Positions 33,009 through 41,063 of a stretch of 64,000 bases of DNA are shown in pieces. The position numbers were made by a program, and so were the translations under genes. The stretch is from contig CALKHR010000109.1 in the NCBI GenBank assembly GCA_937988885.1, forward strand, positions 77,419 through 141,418, given 5' to 3'. Numbering within the stretch: position 1 is the first letter of the stretch; the number at the start of each line of letters is the position of its first letter. The notes below the pieces were generated by a model, which did no database searches, was not told the DNA's origin, and saw nothing but the letters and a program-made list of their open reading frames with translations. The stretch comes from an uncultured Roseiflexaceae bacterium (GTDB lineage Bacteria; Chloroflexota; Chloroflexia; Chloroflexales; Roseiflexaceae).

Positions 33009-34706
33009 CTAGCGATTTGGTTCTAATTGTGAAAAATAGTCACGTACATAATCCTTCAGATGCGGCGGGATAGCGCTCTGATCGAGTGCCTCCCCAGCCG
33101 ACCGCTGGTACTGCGGCAACACCTGTTCGTACGGCACCATTGACGAATTTGCCACCCCTGGCAAGTTACTCTGGCCCTGCTGGCTTTGGCTTGTGCCATC
33201 TTGGCCGATCTGTCCTTGTACCTGATCGGGCCGACCATTCGGGTTCGAGGGATCGTAGGGCTGGTAGACTAAGTCGCTGCTTCCAACCCCCTGACCGGAA
33301 CCAGAGTCCCCGCCATTCGGGTCTATATTGCTTTGACCTTGGCCCTCTCCCTGCCCAAGCGAATTGGAGTTCGAGCCGCCTTGGCCCTGAGGTTGACCCT
33401 GACCTTGTCCTTGGCCTTGCTGGCCTTGACCTTGTCCTTGTCCTTGGCCCTGCTGTCCTTGCTGGCCTTGTTGACCTTGTTGGCCCTGTTGGCCTTGCTG
33501 TCCTTGCTGGCCTTGTTGACCCTGCTGGCCCTGTTGGCCCTGCTGTCCTTGCTGTCCTTGCTGGCCTTGTTGCCCAGCTTGGGAGATATCTTGTCGCCCC
33601 TGCTGAATTTGCGAGAGCGATTGCTGCAACGCTCGCTGTTGCTGCGCCTGTTGCTGAGCCTGCTGCACGTTCTGCGCCGCCTGGTTCAGCGATTGTTGCG
33701 CCTGCGACAGGTTGCCCTGCTGCAGCGCTTGCGAAGCATTCGACAAACTTTGGGCCGTCTGCGGATCGCTCTGCGCCATCTGCGACGCCTGCTGAGCAAG
33801 CTGCTGAGCGAGTTGCTCGCGCTGCTCCGGCGTCATCTGCTCCAACTGCTGCGCAAGCTGTTGCAGTTGCTGAGCGGCATCGGCCATCGTTGGCCGCTGA
33901 GCGTTCTGCTGCCCGGTGAAGCCCTGCAGATTGCGCGCGAGTTGCTCAAGCGCGGCACGACGTGCATCAACCCCTAAATCGAGTTGCTGCTGCATCCGCG
34001 CCTCGGCAGTCGAGAGATCGGCCAGGGCCTGCTCGCGGCTGCCAGGATTCTCGCGCAGCAGCCTCTCAAGCTCGGCCAGTTGCCGCTCCAACTCGGCGCG
34101 TTGCTCGGGTGTTAACGTCTGATCCTGAGCGATCTGCTGCTGCAAGAACTGCAGCTGATCAGCCGTCTCCTGGATCTGCTGTTGCACTGCGGCCCGTTCA
34201 CGCAATACATCCAGCTGAGGATTCGGAAGTACCGCCAAAGCAATGCCGATCAGCAACGGCACCAATGCCAGCAGCAATGGGCGGCGCTCGATCTGCAATG
34301 GCAGCATTCGAGGATGAAGCGATTCAATATGTGCACGTGCATCGGCCTGCTGCTGCGCATCGAGCAATTGCGGTTCGGGACGACGCCCAAGCTCAAGTGC
34401 AGTGGCGATACGTTCGCGCAAGTCGAGGGCTGTATCAACGCGCTGTGCGACGCGTTGAATCGGCAATGGGCGCACCACCAGGTACGCCAACATCGCTAAC
34501 GCCCAAAGCACCAGAGGCAACAACGACCACCACAGCAAATGCGGGATCGGCACCAACCAGCCAAGCAACTGCACCAGTGCAAAACCGGCAGTCCCAATCC
34601 ATAGTGTTCGGCTCAGCAGGAGTAACGTATCACGCAGCCGCAAGCGGGTTGCCATTGGGCGTAACCGCCGCTGAATATAATCTCCGGTTGTAAGCGCATG
34701 CGCCAT
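33009..34706 (-). CDS. Membrane-anchored coiled-coil protein with Gly-Gln-Gln repeats
   Basis: A 565-aa protein. Three hydrophobic helices occupy about residues 30-90 and 155-170. A long Gln/Leu/Glu-rich coiled coil follows (about 180-370), then an almost pure GQQ/GQG repeat (about 378-443), a Gly/Ser/Asn-rich stretch and a charged C-terminus ending in VRDYFSQLEPNR. The N-terminus and coiled coil resemble the DUF4175-like proteins found near MoxR/vWA genes; this is a resemblance only. The start is ATG 34706: a perfect AGGAGG lies five bases before it, inside the first codons of the alternative ATG at 34721. The repeat region would be disordered and could act as a flexible tether or be variable in length between strains. 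Confidence 0.82.
   Translation of the reverse strand: MAHALTTGDYIQRRLRPMATRLRLRDTLLLLSRTLWIGTAGFALVQLLGWLVPIPHLLWWSLLPLVLWALAMLAYLVVRPLPIQRVAQRVDTALDLRERIATALELGRRPEPQLLDAQQQADARAHIESLHPRMLPLQIERRPLLLALVPLLIGIALAVLPNPQLDVLRERAAVQQQIQETADQLQFLQQQIAQDQTLTPEQRAELERQLAELERLLRENPGSREQALADLSTAEARMQQQLDLGVDARRAALEQLARNLQGFTGQQNAQRPTMADAAQQLQQLAQQLEQMTPEQREQLAQQLAQQASQMAQSDPQTAQSLSNASQALQQGNLSQAQQSLNQAAQNVQQAQQQAQQQRALQQSLSQIQQGRQDISQAGQQGQQGQQGQQGQQGQQGQQGQQGQQGQQGQQGQQGQQGQQGQGQGQGQGQQGQGQGQGQPQGQGGSNSNSLGQGEGQGQSNIDPNGGDSGSGQGVGSSDLVYQPYDPSNPNGRPDQVQGQIGQDGTSQSQQGQSNLPGVANSSMVPYEQVLPQYQRSAGEALDQSAIPPHLKDYVRDYFSQLEPNR
33379..33573. repeat. Coding minisatellite (GQQ/GQG repeats)
   Basis: Tandem 6-9 bp units of the TTGCTGGCC / TTGTCC kind (plus strand) encode the Gly-Gln-Gln repeat of the membrane protein. 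All units keep the reading frame, so copy-number change would alter the tether length without a frameshift. Confidence 0.85.
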
Positions 34707-34868
34707 CAGCGCCTCCTGCATCCACGAAAAACCATTAACTGTCGATAATCGTTCTACCTACCTATCACCTCAGACGCTACAATACAGCCATTTGTTCCAG
34801 TGTGCACACACTGTACCACTAAGCAAGCACCAAGGCAATGGTGCGTGTATGAAAAAGCACTTATAAAA

Positions 34869-35291
34869 CTATTCTTCAATGCGTCGCCAGAAGGAGCGCT
34901 CAACAACCCGTTTGCCCGTGTTAGTTTGCTCAACCTCAACGGTGCGCTGGCTGACAACGGTTGTTTGGCTCTTGGCTGTTGCGTTTTGAGAGGAGGCAGT
35001 GGAGTTGGAGCGCGCTAGCGCCGACTTCGACGAAGCAAGTGCGGTTGACGGGGAATCCATCCGACGGCGCAACCACGCAATACCAGCTTCAGCGGCCAGG
35101 GCAGCCACGCTTACCGCAACCGTCCGGCTCAACTGTTTCCACGTCACAGGCAGCGCCCGCCCTGCAATCATCAATTGAGCATCGGAGCTACGTGCGGGCA
35201 ACTGCCGTTCGAGCGGGGTGCCACACTTGCCACAATACCGATCGTCGAGTGGGTTACCGTGCTGGCATGACGGGCAGATTCGCTCGATCAT
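34869..35291 (-). CDS. Zinc-ribbon protein with one membrane-like segment
   Basis: A 140-aa protein with an N-terminal zinc ribbon (CPSCQHG, then YCGKCGTPL) of the double-CxxC type. A moderately hydrophobic segment (about residues 56-74, TVAVSVAALAAEAGIAWL) follows, then a Ser/Thr/Ala-rich low-complexity tail and a basic C-terminus. The ATG at 35291 has GGAGG six bases upstream, and an extended -10 element is seen at 35391-35399. Function is unknown; such zinc-ribbon proteins often sit near membrane complexes, and the MoxR/vWA cluster is downstream. Confidence 0.75.
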   Translation of the reverse strand: MIERICPSCQHGNPLDDRYCGKCGTPLERQLPARSSDAQLMIAGRALPVTWKQLSRTVAVSVAALAAEAGIAWLRRRMDSPSTALASSKSALARSNSTASSQNATAKSQTTVVSQRTVEVEQTNTGKRVVERSFWRRIEE

Positions 35292-35390
35292 ACAGGCCTC
35301 CCTAGATCAGAGAAAGGTGCTCTCAAAGCGATTGAGAACACATTTTATGAGCACTTGCACGGTGCAGACGCACCAATCACATCTGCGCTC

Positions 35391-35399
35391 AGTATAGCA
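35391..35399 (-). promoter_or_regulatory. Extended -10 promoter of zinc-ribbon gene
   Basis: TGCTATACT on the minus strand, about 100 nt upstream of the zinc-ribbon ATG. No clear -35 hexamer is seen; the TG extension would compensate. Confidence 0.45.
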
Positions 35400-35427
35400 T
35401 ACATTCGCTCAATTGCTCACAACGGTA

Positions 35428-35466
35428 ACAAAAGCGCCTCTGGCACAGCAATGTGCACCAGAGGCG
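35428..35466 (-). terminator. Intrinsic terminator of ygfZ-like gene
   Basis: CGCCTCTGG / CCAGAGGCG forms a 9-bp stem, followed on the minus strand by CTTTTGTT. It starts 20 nt after the stop of the YgfZ-like gene. Confidence 0.75.
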
Positions 35467-35485
35467 TGGGCGTGTTTGTGATACG

Positions 35486-36511
35486 CTAGATCGATTCAAA
35501 TGGTAGGGCAACCACCTCGCCAACCAGCGCACTATTCGCGATCCCGACCCGCGAGCCTGGCTCGGCATGCGCGCTGCGCACATACGCGAGAGCTATCGGG
35601 CCGAAACGTGGCGAAAGGGCAACACTGGTGAGATCGCCCGCCTCTTTGCCGTCAACATCCAACTTGGTTGGCAGCGTTAAGGCACCCAGCGCCTCAGCGG
35701 CATCACCAGCATCGGGGAGCGATAAGCGTAGGCCGCACAACTGCTTCGCCATACGCCCACGGCTATCCATCCGCGCGATGATCTCCTGGCCAACGTAACA
35801 GCCCTTCGAGAAGCTGATTGCGTCTCTCAAGCCAGTTTCCAGTGGGATGTACTCCTGGCTCAATTCACGGCCAAAGGCGCCGTAGCCCTGTTCGATCCGC
35901 AAAATATCAAAAGCCTGATCTGATAACTGTACAGCACCAGCCTCCAACAAGTCGGCACGGACCGCATCGAGATGCGCGGCTGGCACGAAGAGCGTGAAGC
36001 TCTGCCCGCCGATCGGCAGGCTACGCGCCAACAGCACCTCGGCTCCAGCCCATGTGACCGTGGTGGTGGAATGCAACGGCAATTGCTCTACAGCAACGCC
36101 GGTTCGCTCTGCTACCAATGCAGCAGCCTGTTGGCCGACCAACCGCAACTGACCGTGTGAACGCCCAGCGGCTTCGAGTGTCACCTGATCGTTGAAGAAA
36201 ATGTTCTTGCGAAGATGCGAGTAACTTAATGCGCCTTGACCAAGGCTCGTCTCAAGCAACAGCGCATCATCAAGCGCATACACCGTCAACAGATCGATGA
36301 TTCGTCCGATCGGCGTCGTCAGCACCGTGCGCAGGCCATTGCCGGGCTTCAAGCGGCGTATATCAGCAGTCGACAAACGATGGAGCAACTCGGCCCGATC
36401 GCGGCCACGCATAAAAATGCGACCAGCCATCGACTCATCAATAAACGCAGCACCCTCGAGCGCGGCAGTGTAACCAGCCGGAACTGACTGAGTAGTGAGC
36501 AGTTCAGCCAT
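35486..36511 (-). CDS. ygfZ: YgfZ/GcvT-like folate-binding protein
   Basis: A 341-aa protein of the YgfZ/IBA57 family, which uses tetrahydrofolate and supports the repair or maturation of certain iron-sulfur enzymes. The signature KGCYVGQEIIARMDSRG near residue 235 contains the conserved cysteine. The N-terminal half is GcvT-like (RDRAELLHRLSTADI). The ATG at 36511 has GAGG upstream. A strong terminator follows, so it is probably a single-gene transcript. Confidence 0.9.
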   Translation of the reverse strand: MAELLTTQSVPAGYTAALEGAAFIDESMAGRIFMRGRDRAELLHRLSTADIRRLKPGNGLRTVLTTPIGRIIDLLTVYALDDALLLETSLGQGALSYSHLRKNIFFNDQVTLEAAGRSHGQLRLVGQQAAALVAERTGVAVEQLPLHSTTTVTWAGAEVLLARSLPIGGQSFTLFVPAAHLDAVRADLLEAGAVQLSDQAFDILRIEQGYGAFGRELSQEYIPLETGLRDAISFSKGCYVGQEIIARMDSRGRMAKQLCGLRLSLPDAGDAAEALGALTLPTKLDVDGKEAGDLTSVALSPRFGPIALAYVRSAHAEPGSRVGIANSALVGEVVALPFESI

Positions 36512-36733
36512 AACAGACCTCTACAAAAACAACAGCGCGCGCCAAACAATTAGGAAGTACGAGGCCAACTTCCAGATCACGCGCAACAGATTGGCAGCTT
36601 CACACCGAGGCATGATACCACACAAGTCTGCGGCGCGGCGCTTTGCTGATCAGCCAGAATGTGCCACCCACCACATTCTGACGGTGCGCCGACTTCACAG
36701 GAACCTGCTGAAGTACGGCAACCGAACGCCGGA

Positions 36734-36886
36734 TTAACTGTGACGTTCGTGCGTGTGCGCCTGCGAAGGCGAAACGCTGATCACCATTGGGTGTGCATCG
36801 GCAAGCTTAGCTGCCATATGAAGAACACTTGCGAAGAAACGACGAACACTAGCGAGCCGATACTGTTGGTTGTGATTGGTACTCAT
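36734..36886 (-). CDS. Possible small protein of 50 aa
   Basis: A 50-codon frame from ATG 36886 with GAGG four bases upstream. The product has a possible amphipathic helix (ASVRRFFASVLHMAAKLA) and a His/Ser-rich tail (AHTHERHS). No family is recognised. Support is only the ribosome-binding site and the intact frame; it could be chance. Confidence 0.35.
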   Translation of the reverse strand: MSTNHNQQYRLASVRRFFASVLHMAAKLADAHPMVISVSPSQAHTHERHS

Positions 36887-37273
36887 ATATCCTCACTTCA
36901 GCCAACCTCGGTCTTGTCGCACCCGCGAACTGCCGAAATTGACCGATAAAAAACGACCTCCCCACTCGGGAAGGCCGCGCAATATGCCGATTTTCACGTT
37001 ACGATCAACAACGCAAATCGGAGCACAGCCTTCCAACCTCACCCAGGCATCCAGGATCGAGGAGGGCCAACAGCAGTTCATTGTGCATTTTTTGCTCGAT
37101 AAGCATGGTTGATCTGCTACTCATCGCTATTGCTTCAGCATAACAATAGTATACCGCATGGTTACGACGAATGCAATCAGCCGAAAGGACGAATAACCCT
37201 TTCAATGGCCGATAGGCGACATTCAAAGGGTTATTTTTATATCAAAATAGCGAAAATGATCGTTGAAAGTCGG
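36887..37273. other. Intergenic stretch without recognised features
   Basis: About 390 bp between the possible small gene and the acyl-CoA dehydrogenase gene. Frames present are short, lack ribosome-binding sites and look random. No RNA gene, repeat or clear terminator was seen. Confidence 0.6.
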
Positions 37274-38443
37274 TTAATAGAGTTTAATACGATGCCCAGC
37301 GGCTTTGAGTATCTCACTTGCGATGACATGCCGCTGAATCTCGTTGGTGCCCTCAAAAATGCGAGTCACACGTGCATCGCGGTACATGCGCTCAAGCGGC
37401 AGCTCGCGCGAGAAACCCAAGCCTCCGTGAATCTGGATCGCCTCATCGATCACTTGCGAGGCCATTTCGGTGCAATACAGCTTCACAATGCTCGATTCGA
37501 GCGTGGCGGGCTGCTGCCGATCCACTCGTTTCGCGCAATCGTAGACGATCTGCTCCATCGTATAAATCTTCACGGCCATATCGGCCAATTTAAACTGTAT
37601 GGCCTGGAAATCGGCGATCGAGCGACCGAACTGCTGCCGCTCGATAGCGTAGCGCAGCGATAGCTCGTAGGCCTCCTTCGCCGCGCCCAAGCTCGATGCA
37701 CCCAACCCACAGCGCCCAATATCGAGCGTGCGCATCGCCACCGGGAAGCCCGCGCCCACCTGACCGAGCACATTCTCCGGCGGCACGTAACAATCCTCAA
37801 AGAAGAGCGAGGCCGTGTGCGAGGCGCGCAGGCCCATCTTCGGCTCAACCTTGCCAACGCGGAAGCCTGGGAAATCCTTCTCGACAATGAAGGCCGTGAT
37901 ACCGCCGCGCGCTCCCAAGTTCACATCGTTGGCGGCGAACACCACCAGCACATCGGCGAACGAGCCATTGGTGATCCACATCTTCGAGCCGTTGAGCACC
38001 CAGCCATCGCCTTTTGGCGTTGCAGTGGTGCGGATATGCGCCGCATCGGAGCCAGCGTCGGGCTCGGTGAGCGCCCACGCCCCGAACTTCCGCCCTTCGC
38101 AGAGCGCCCGCAAATAGCGTTGTTTCTGCTCCTCGTTGCCGCTCAGGTAGATCGACATCGCGCAGAGCTGGGCGTGCGCACCGATGATCGTGGTGGTGGA
38201 GGCGCACTTGCGGTTGAGCTCCTCCATGAGCACGCAGTAGCCGGTGATGCCCATATCGATGCCGCCGTACTCCTCGGGGAAGGGCACACCGAGCAGGCCA
38301 AGTTCGGCGGCCTTCGCCAGCATCTCGAACGGCACGCGCTCCTCCTCGTCGATAGCTCTCGCGATCGGCGCGACCTCTTTCTCGGCGAAATCGCGAACCG
38401 TTTGACGCAGCAGCTTAATGTCTTCAGAGAACTCGTACTCCAT
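37274..38443 (-). CDS. Acyl-CoA dehydrogenase
   Basis: A 389-aa FAD-dependent acyl-CoA dehydrogenase that introduces an alpha-beta double bond into an acyl-CoA. Seen: GCYVL-type N-terminal helix region (GYCVLMEELNRKCAS), FAD/substrate motif ALTEPDAGSDAAHI, WITNGSFAD, and the C-terminal YRDARVTRIFEGTNEIQ with the catalytic Glu. Length is normal for the short-chain/isovaleryl group, but chain-length preference cannot be read. The ATG at 38443 has AAGGA upstream; a longer frame to 38545 lacks homology. A near-consensus promoter lies at 38507-38536. HMG-CoA lyase and a carboxylase beta subunit elsewhere in the window would fit leucine or short-chain acyl breakdown. Confidence 0.95.
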   Translation of the reverse strand: MEYEFSEDIKLLRQTVRDFAEKEVAPIARAIDEEERVPFEMLAKAAELGLLGVPFPEEYGGIDMGITGYCVLMEELNRKCASTTTIIGAHAQLCAMSIYLSGNEEQKQRYLRALCEGRKFGAWALTEPDAGSDAAHIRTTATPKGDGWVLNGSKMWITNGSFADVLVVFAANDVNLGARGGITAFIVEKDFPGFRVGKVEPKMGLRASHTASLFFEDCYVPPENVLGQVGAGFPVAMRTLDIGRCGLGASSLGAAKEAYELSLRYAIERQQFGRSIADFQAIQFKLADMAVKIYTMEQIVYDCAKRVDRQQPATLESSIVKLYCTEMASQVIDEAIQIHGGLGFSRELPLERMYRDARVTRIFEGTNEIQRHVIASEILKAAGHRIKLY

Positions 38444-38506
38444 CGTCGGTTCCTTTCTGCACTTCTTTCTGCTCTTTATGTTGCGGGATGTTCGTGGGGC
38501 GACAGC

Positions 38507-38536
38507 ATTATAGCAAAGCCGACATGCGCGCGTCAA
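38507..38536 (-). promoter_or_regulatory. Promoter of acyl-CoA dehydrogenase gene
   Basis: Minus strand TTGACG - 18 nt - TATAAT with a TGC extension directly before the -10. The predicted leader is about 55 nt. Confidence 0.7.
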
Positions 38537-38562
38537 TGCGCTCATACGCGCCGAGCGACTTC

Positions 38563-38571
38563 TGGTATAAT
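38563..38571 (+). promoter_or_regulatory. Extended -10 promoter of ruvA
   Basis: TGGTATAAT ends 7 nt before the ruvA ATG, so transcription would start at or next to the start codon (leaderless mRNA). No -35 hexamer is seen. No Shine-Dalgarno sequence precedes the ATG, in agreement. Confidence 0.6.
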
Positions 38572-38578
38572 CAGCAGT

Positions 38579-39172
38579 ATGATCGCTTCAATTCGCGGAA
38601 AACTGATCTTCATCGGCGTCGATCACTGCGTTGTCGAGACGAACGGCGTAGGTTTCATGGTGTACGCCCCACGCAATGTATTGGGCGCGCTCGGCCCGAT
38701 CGGCGACGAGGTGCTGCTCTACACCCACCTGCACATCCGCGAGGACGTGCTAGCGCTCTACGGATTCACCTCCATGGATCAACGCCATCTGTTTGAGACG
38801 CTGTTGGGCGTCAGTGGCATCGGCCCGAAGGTGGCGCTGAGCCTGCTCTCGTCGGCCCCCGCCGATGAGCTGCGCGTCACCATTGCGAGCGGCGATACCG
38901 CCAAGCTGTCGCGGGTGCCTGGCATCGGCAAAAAGACCGCCGAACGCTTGGCGCTGGAGTTGCGCGGCAAGCTCGATGTGAAAGGCGTGCCCACGCCTGT
39001 CGGCACCACCCCGGCGATCATGCAGATCAACAACGACCTCGCCGATATGCTGGTATCGCTGGGCTTTAGCGCCGCAGAAGCGAGCGCCGCCATCGCCTCG
39101 CTCCCCGCCGATGCTCCCCCCGAGCTAGAGGAACGCCTGCGGTTGGCGCTTCGGTTCTTTGGCACACCCTAA
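38579..39172 (+). CDS. ruvA: Holliday junction helicase subunit RuvA
   Basis: A 197-aa RuvA, which binds four-way junctions and loads the RuvB motor for branch migration. It starts MIASIRGKLIFI, has the OB-fold YTHLHIREDVLALYGF, two helix-hairpin-helix motifs (GVSGIGPKVAL, RVPGIGKKTAERL) and the C-terminal RuvB-binding domain (MLVSLGFSAAEASAAI). The start ATG 38579 is fixed by homology although no ribosome-binding site precedes it. No ruvB or ruvC is adjacent. It is divergent from the acyl-CoA dehydrogenase gene. Confidence 0.97.
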   Translation: MIASIRGKLIFIGVDHCVVETNGVGFMVYAPRNVLGALGPIGDEVLLYTHLHIREDVLALYGFTSMDQRHLFETLLGVSGIGPKVALSLLSSAPADELRVTIASGDTAKLSRVPGIGKKTAERLALELRGKLDVKGVPTPVGTTPAIMQINNDLADMLVSLGFSAAEASAAIASLPADAPPELEERLRLALRFFGTP

Positions 39173-39275
39173 CTCCCCATCTCTGCGCCGTTACCCTTTA
39201 CGTTTTTGATATGGCTGGGCATAAGCTCTCATCATTCCGATGCCATTCTGAAGCTATTTAATAACAATAAGTGTC

Positions 39276-39304
39276 TTGCTTTACCGTTTAATGTGGTATA
39301 TACT
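39276..39304 (+). promoter_or_regulatory. Promoter of membrane-anchored beta-repeat protein gene
   Basis: TTGCTT - 17 nt - TATACT on the plus strand, about 118 nt upstream of the ATG at 39422. Confidence 0.55.
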
Positions 39305-39421
39305 TCCCCGTATGAGCGCCCATCGTAGTCGGACGTTCATATGTCCCTGCAATTGACATCGGCGCATCCTGTTGGATATTGTGGTTTGCAGCTACTGCTA
39401 ACCGCACAAAGGAGGCCTTCT

Positions 39422-40093
39422 ATGGCCAGTGGAGCCCGTCGCCCGTTCCTAGGAATTGGTCGTTCTACATCCAAAGCAGAGAGCAAAACACCCGCTCCAG
39501 CGCAGCCAATTGCTGTGAAACTTCCTGGACTATGGAAGGCGATGATCCTGACTTCCTTTGGGATCAACCTGATTCTCATCACTGTTGTTATCTTCTTAGT
39601 TGGGTTCCTGTTGCAGAACCGCTCTGCGGTTGGCACCACAACCCAAAATATTGCGGGTAACGTTCGAGAGTTGCAGGATGTCGTGGTTCAGTTGCAGGAA
39701 GCACGCATTATTACGACCATCCCCCTCGATCAGCCCTTGCCTGTAAGTTTGATCGTGCCGATCGACACGACGACGACCGTCACGACGACGGCGCCCGTGC
39801 CGCTCTCGGTGCCTGCCGATATTGATCTCGGGCCGTTCGGCCAACTGCGCCCGAACGTGAATTTGTCGCTGCCAGCTGGCACGTCGCTCGACATTTCGTT
39901 GAAGCTTGATGTGCCGCTGAACACCACCATCCCGGTGAAGCTCGACGTGCCTGTAGATATTCCACTTAAGGAAACCGAACTGGCTCCGCAATTCCAGCGG
40001 TTGGGCGCGGTGCTGAACCGCCTGCTCTCGTCGGTTGGCCCGCTGATCGGCGTACCGATCCCCGACCTGCCGCCGATCCAGTTGCCAGAATAA
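39422..40093 (+). CDS. Membrane-anchored protein with LDVP-type beta repeats
   Basis: A 223-aa protein of unknown function. A basic N-terminus (MASGARRPFLGIGRS) and Ala/Pro linker lead to one transmembrane helix (about residues 41-65, ILITVVIFLVGFLL). The exported part begins with a short coiled coil and then runs through repeated short beta segments rich in Val, Pro, Leu and Asp (IPLDQPLPV, KLDVPLNTTIPV, KLDVPVDIPL) and ends with Pro-rich PIPDLPPIQLPE. The ATG at 39422 has AGGAGG upstream, which rejects the in-frame start at 39341. It looks like a structural or envelope-spanning protein; no known family is recognised. Confidence 0.75.
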   Translation: MASGARRPFLGIGRSTSKAESKTPAPAQPIAVKLPGLWKAMILTSFGINLILITVVIFLVGFLLQNRSAVGTTTQNIAGNVRELQDVVVQLQEARIITTIPLDQPLPVSLIVPIDTTTTVTTTAPVPLSVPADIDLGPFGQLRPNVNLSLPAGTSLDISLKLDVPLNTTIPVKLDVPVDIPLKETELAPQFQRLGAVLNRLLSSVGPLIGVPIPDLPPIQLPE

Positions 40094-40231
40094 TCGACAC
40101 GCGACAAGTTGCAGAAACCGAGTTGATCGGTGACAATCGAGGATGGAATGAAGGCTGGGCCTTTGTTCCATCCTTTTCTTTGTGCGATGAAGTCCGCCCG
40201 TCGGGGCGCACTTCCAAGGTTTGGGGGTACC

Positions 40232-40915
40232 GTGAAACTTTTGCTTTGGGATATCGATGGCACATTGATTTATAGCGGCGGTGTGGCAGGTGAGGCGATG
40301 CGCACGGCGATGGAGCGCGTCTATGGCCGCGCATCGCTCACGGATCGACAGACGTATGCCGGTAAAACGGATCAGCAGATCATTCTTGAGACGTTCCCCG
40401 AGCGCTCGCCCGAGGAATTGTTGGGCCGCTTAGATGAGTTTATGGCCGAATACCTGCACGAACTCAGCTCGCACCACGACGCTTTGCGACAGCGAGGCCG
40501 CGTGCTCGATGGCGTGGTGGCCGCGCTTGAGCAACTGAGCGATAAGCCCGTGATCCTTTCGTTGTTGACCGGAAATCTGCAGCCCGTGGCGCGCCTGAAG
40601 CTGGAGTTGCTGGGGCTGGCGCAATTCTTCAACTTCGATGCGGGCGCGTATGGCAGCGACCATCATATGCGTATCAGGTTGGTGCCGATCGCGGCTCAAC
40701 GGGCTGCAGCGCTCTACAATCGCGAATTCGCGGGCCAAGACGTGGTGGTGATCGGCGATACGCCCAACGACATCGCCTGCGGCAAAGCCGCCAATGCCCG
40801 CACAGTAGCAGTGGCGACGGGACCGTTCAGCGTGGCCGAACTGCAGGCGCACCAGCCCGATGTGACGCTCAAAGATCTGAGCGATACGGCGGCAGTGCTC
40901 GCCGCGCTCGGCTGA
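40232..40915 (+). CDS. HAD-superfamily phosphatase (phosphoglycolate phosphatase-like)
   Basis: A 227-aa haloacid dehalogenase-type hydrolase. Motif I is LLWDIDGTLI with the nucleophilic Asp, motif II LSLLTGN, motif III/IV VVVIGDTPNDIACG. A helical cap domain between motifs I and II places it with phosphoglycolate phosphatase/pyrophosphatase-like enzymes; the substrate is not decided. The most likely start is GTG 40232 (GGGGG upstream, then KLLLWDIDG); an in-frame ATG at 40187 would add residues with no family match. Confidence 0.88.
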   Translation: MKLLLWDIDGTLIYSGGVAGEAMRTAMERVYGRASLTDRQTYAGKTDQQIILETFPERSPEELLGRLDEFMAEYLHELSSHHDALRQRGRVLDGVVAALEQLSDKPVILSLLTGNLQPVARLKLELLGLAQFFNFDAGAYGSDHHMRIRLVPIAAQRAAALYNREFAGQDVVVIGDTPNDIACGKAANARTVAVATGPFSVAELQAHQPDVTLKDLSDTAAVLAALG

Positions 40916-41063
40916 AATCAATCTGATAGCCGTTCAGATTGCTATTGAACTTCCGTCAGCGACTATTCAGTCGAACTTCATTATGTTTTGTTAATAGCAA
41001 TGCTACCATCTCCTCAACAGATGTACGAAGTACATGATGAACGATACATTGAGGAGGTTTGGT

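Noticed and set aside
33379..33573. Regular short repeats considered as a CRISPR array
   Set aside because: Units are 6-9 bp, without unique spacers, and are in frame with a membrane protein.
36512..37273. Gap searched for a tRNA or other RNA gene
   Set aside because: No cloverleaf-compatible arms or conserved T-loop were found.
37817..38578. N-terminal extension of the ruvA frame to 37817
   Set aside because: It runs antisense to the acyl-CoA dehydrogenase gene and has no similarity to RuvA; the RuvA N-terminus MIASIRGK begins at 38579.
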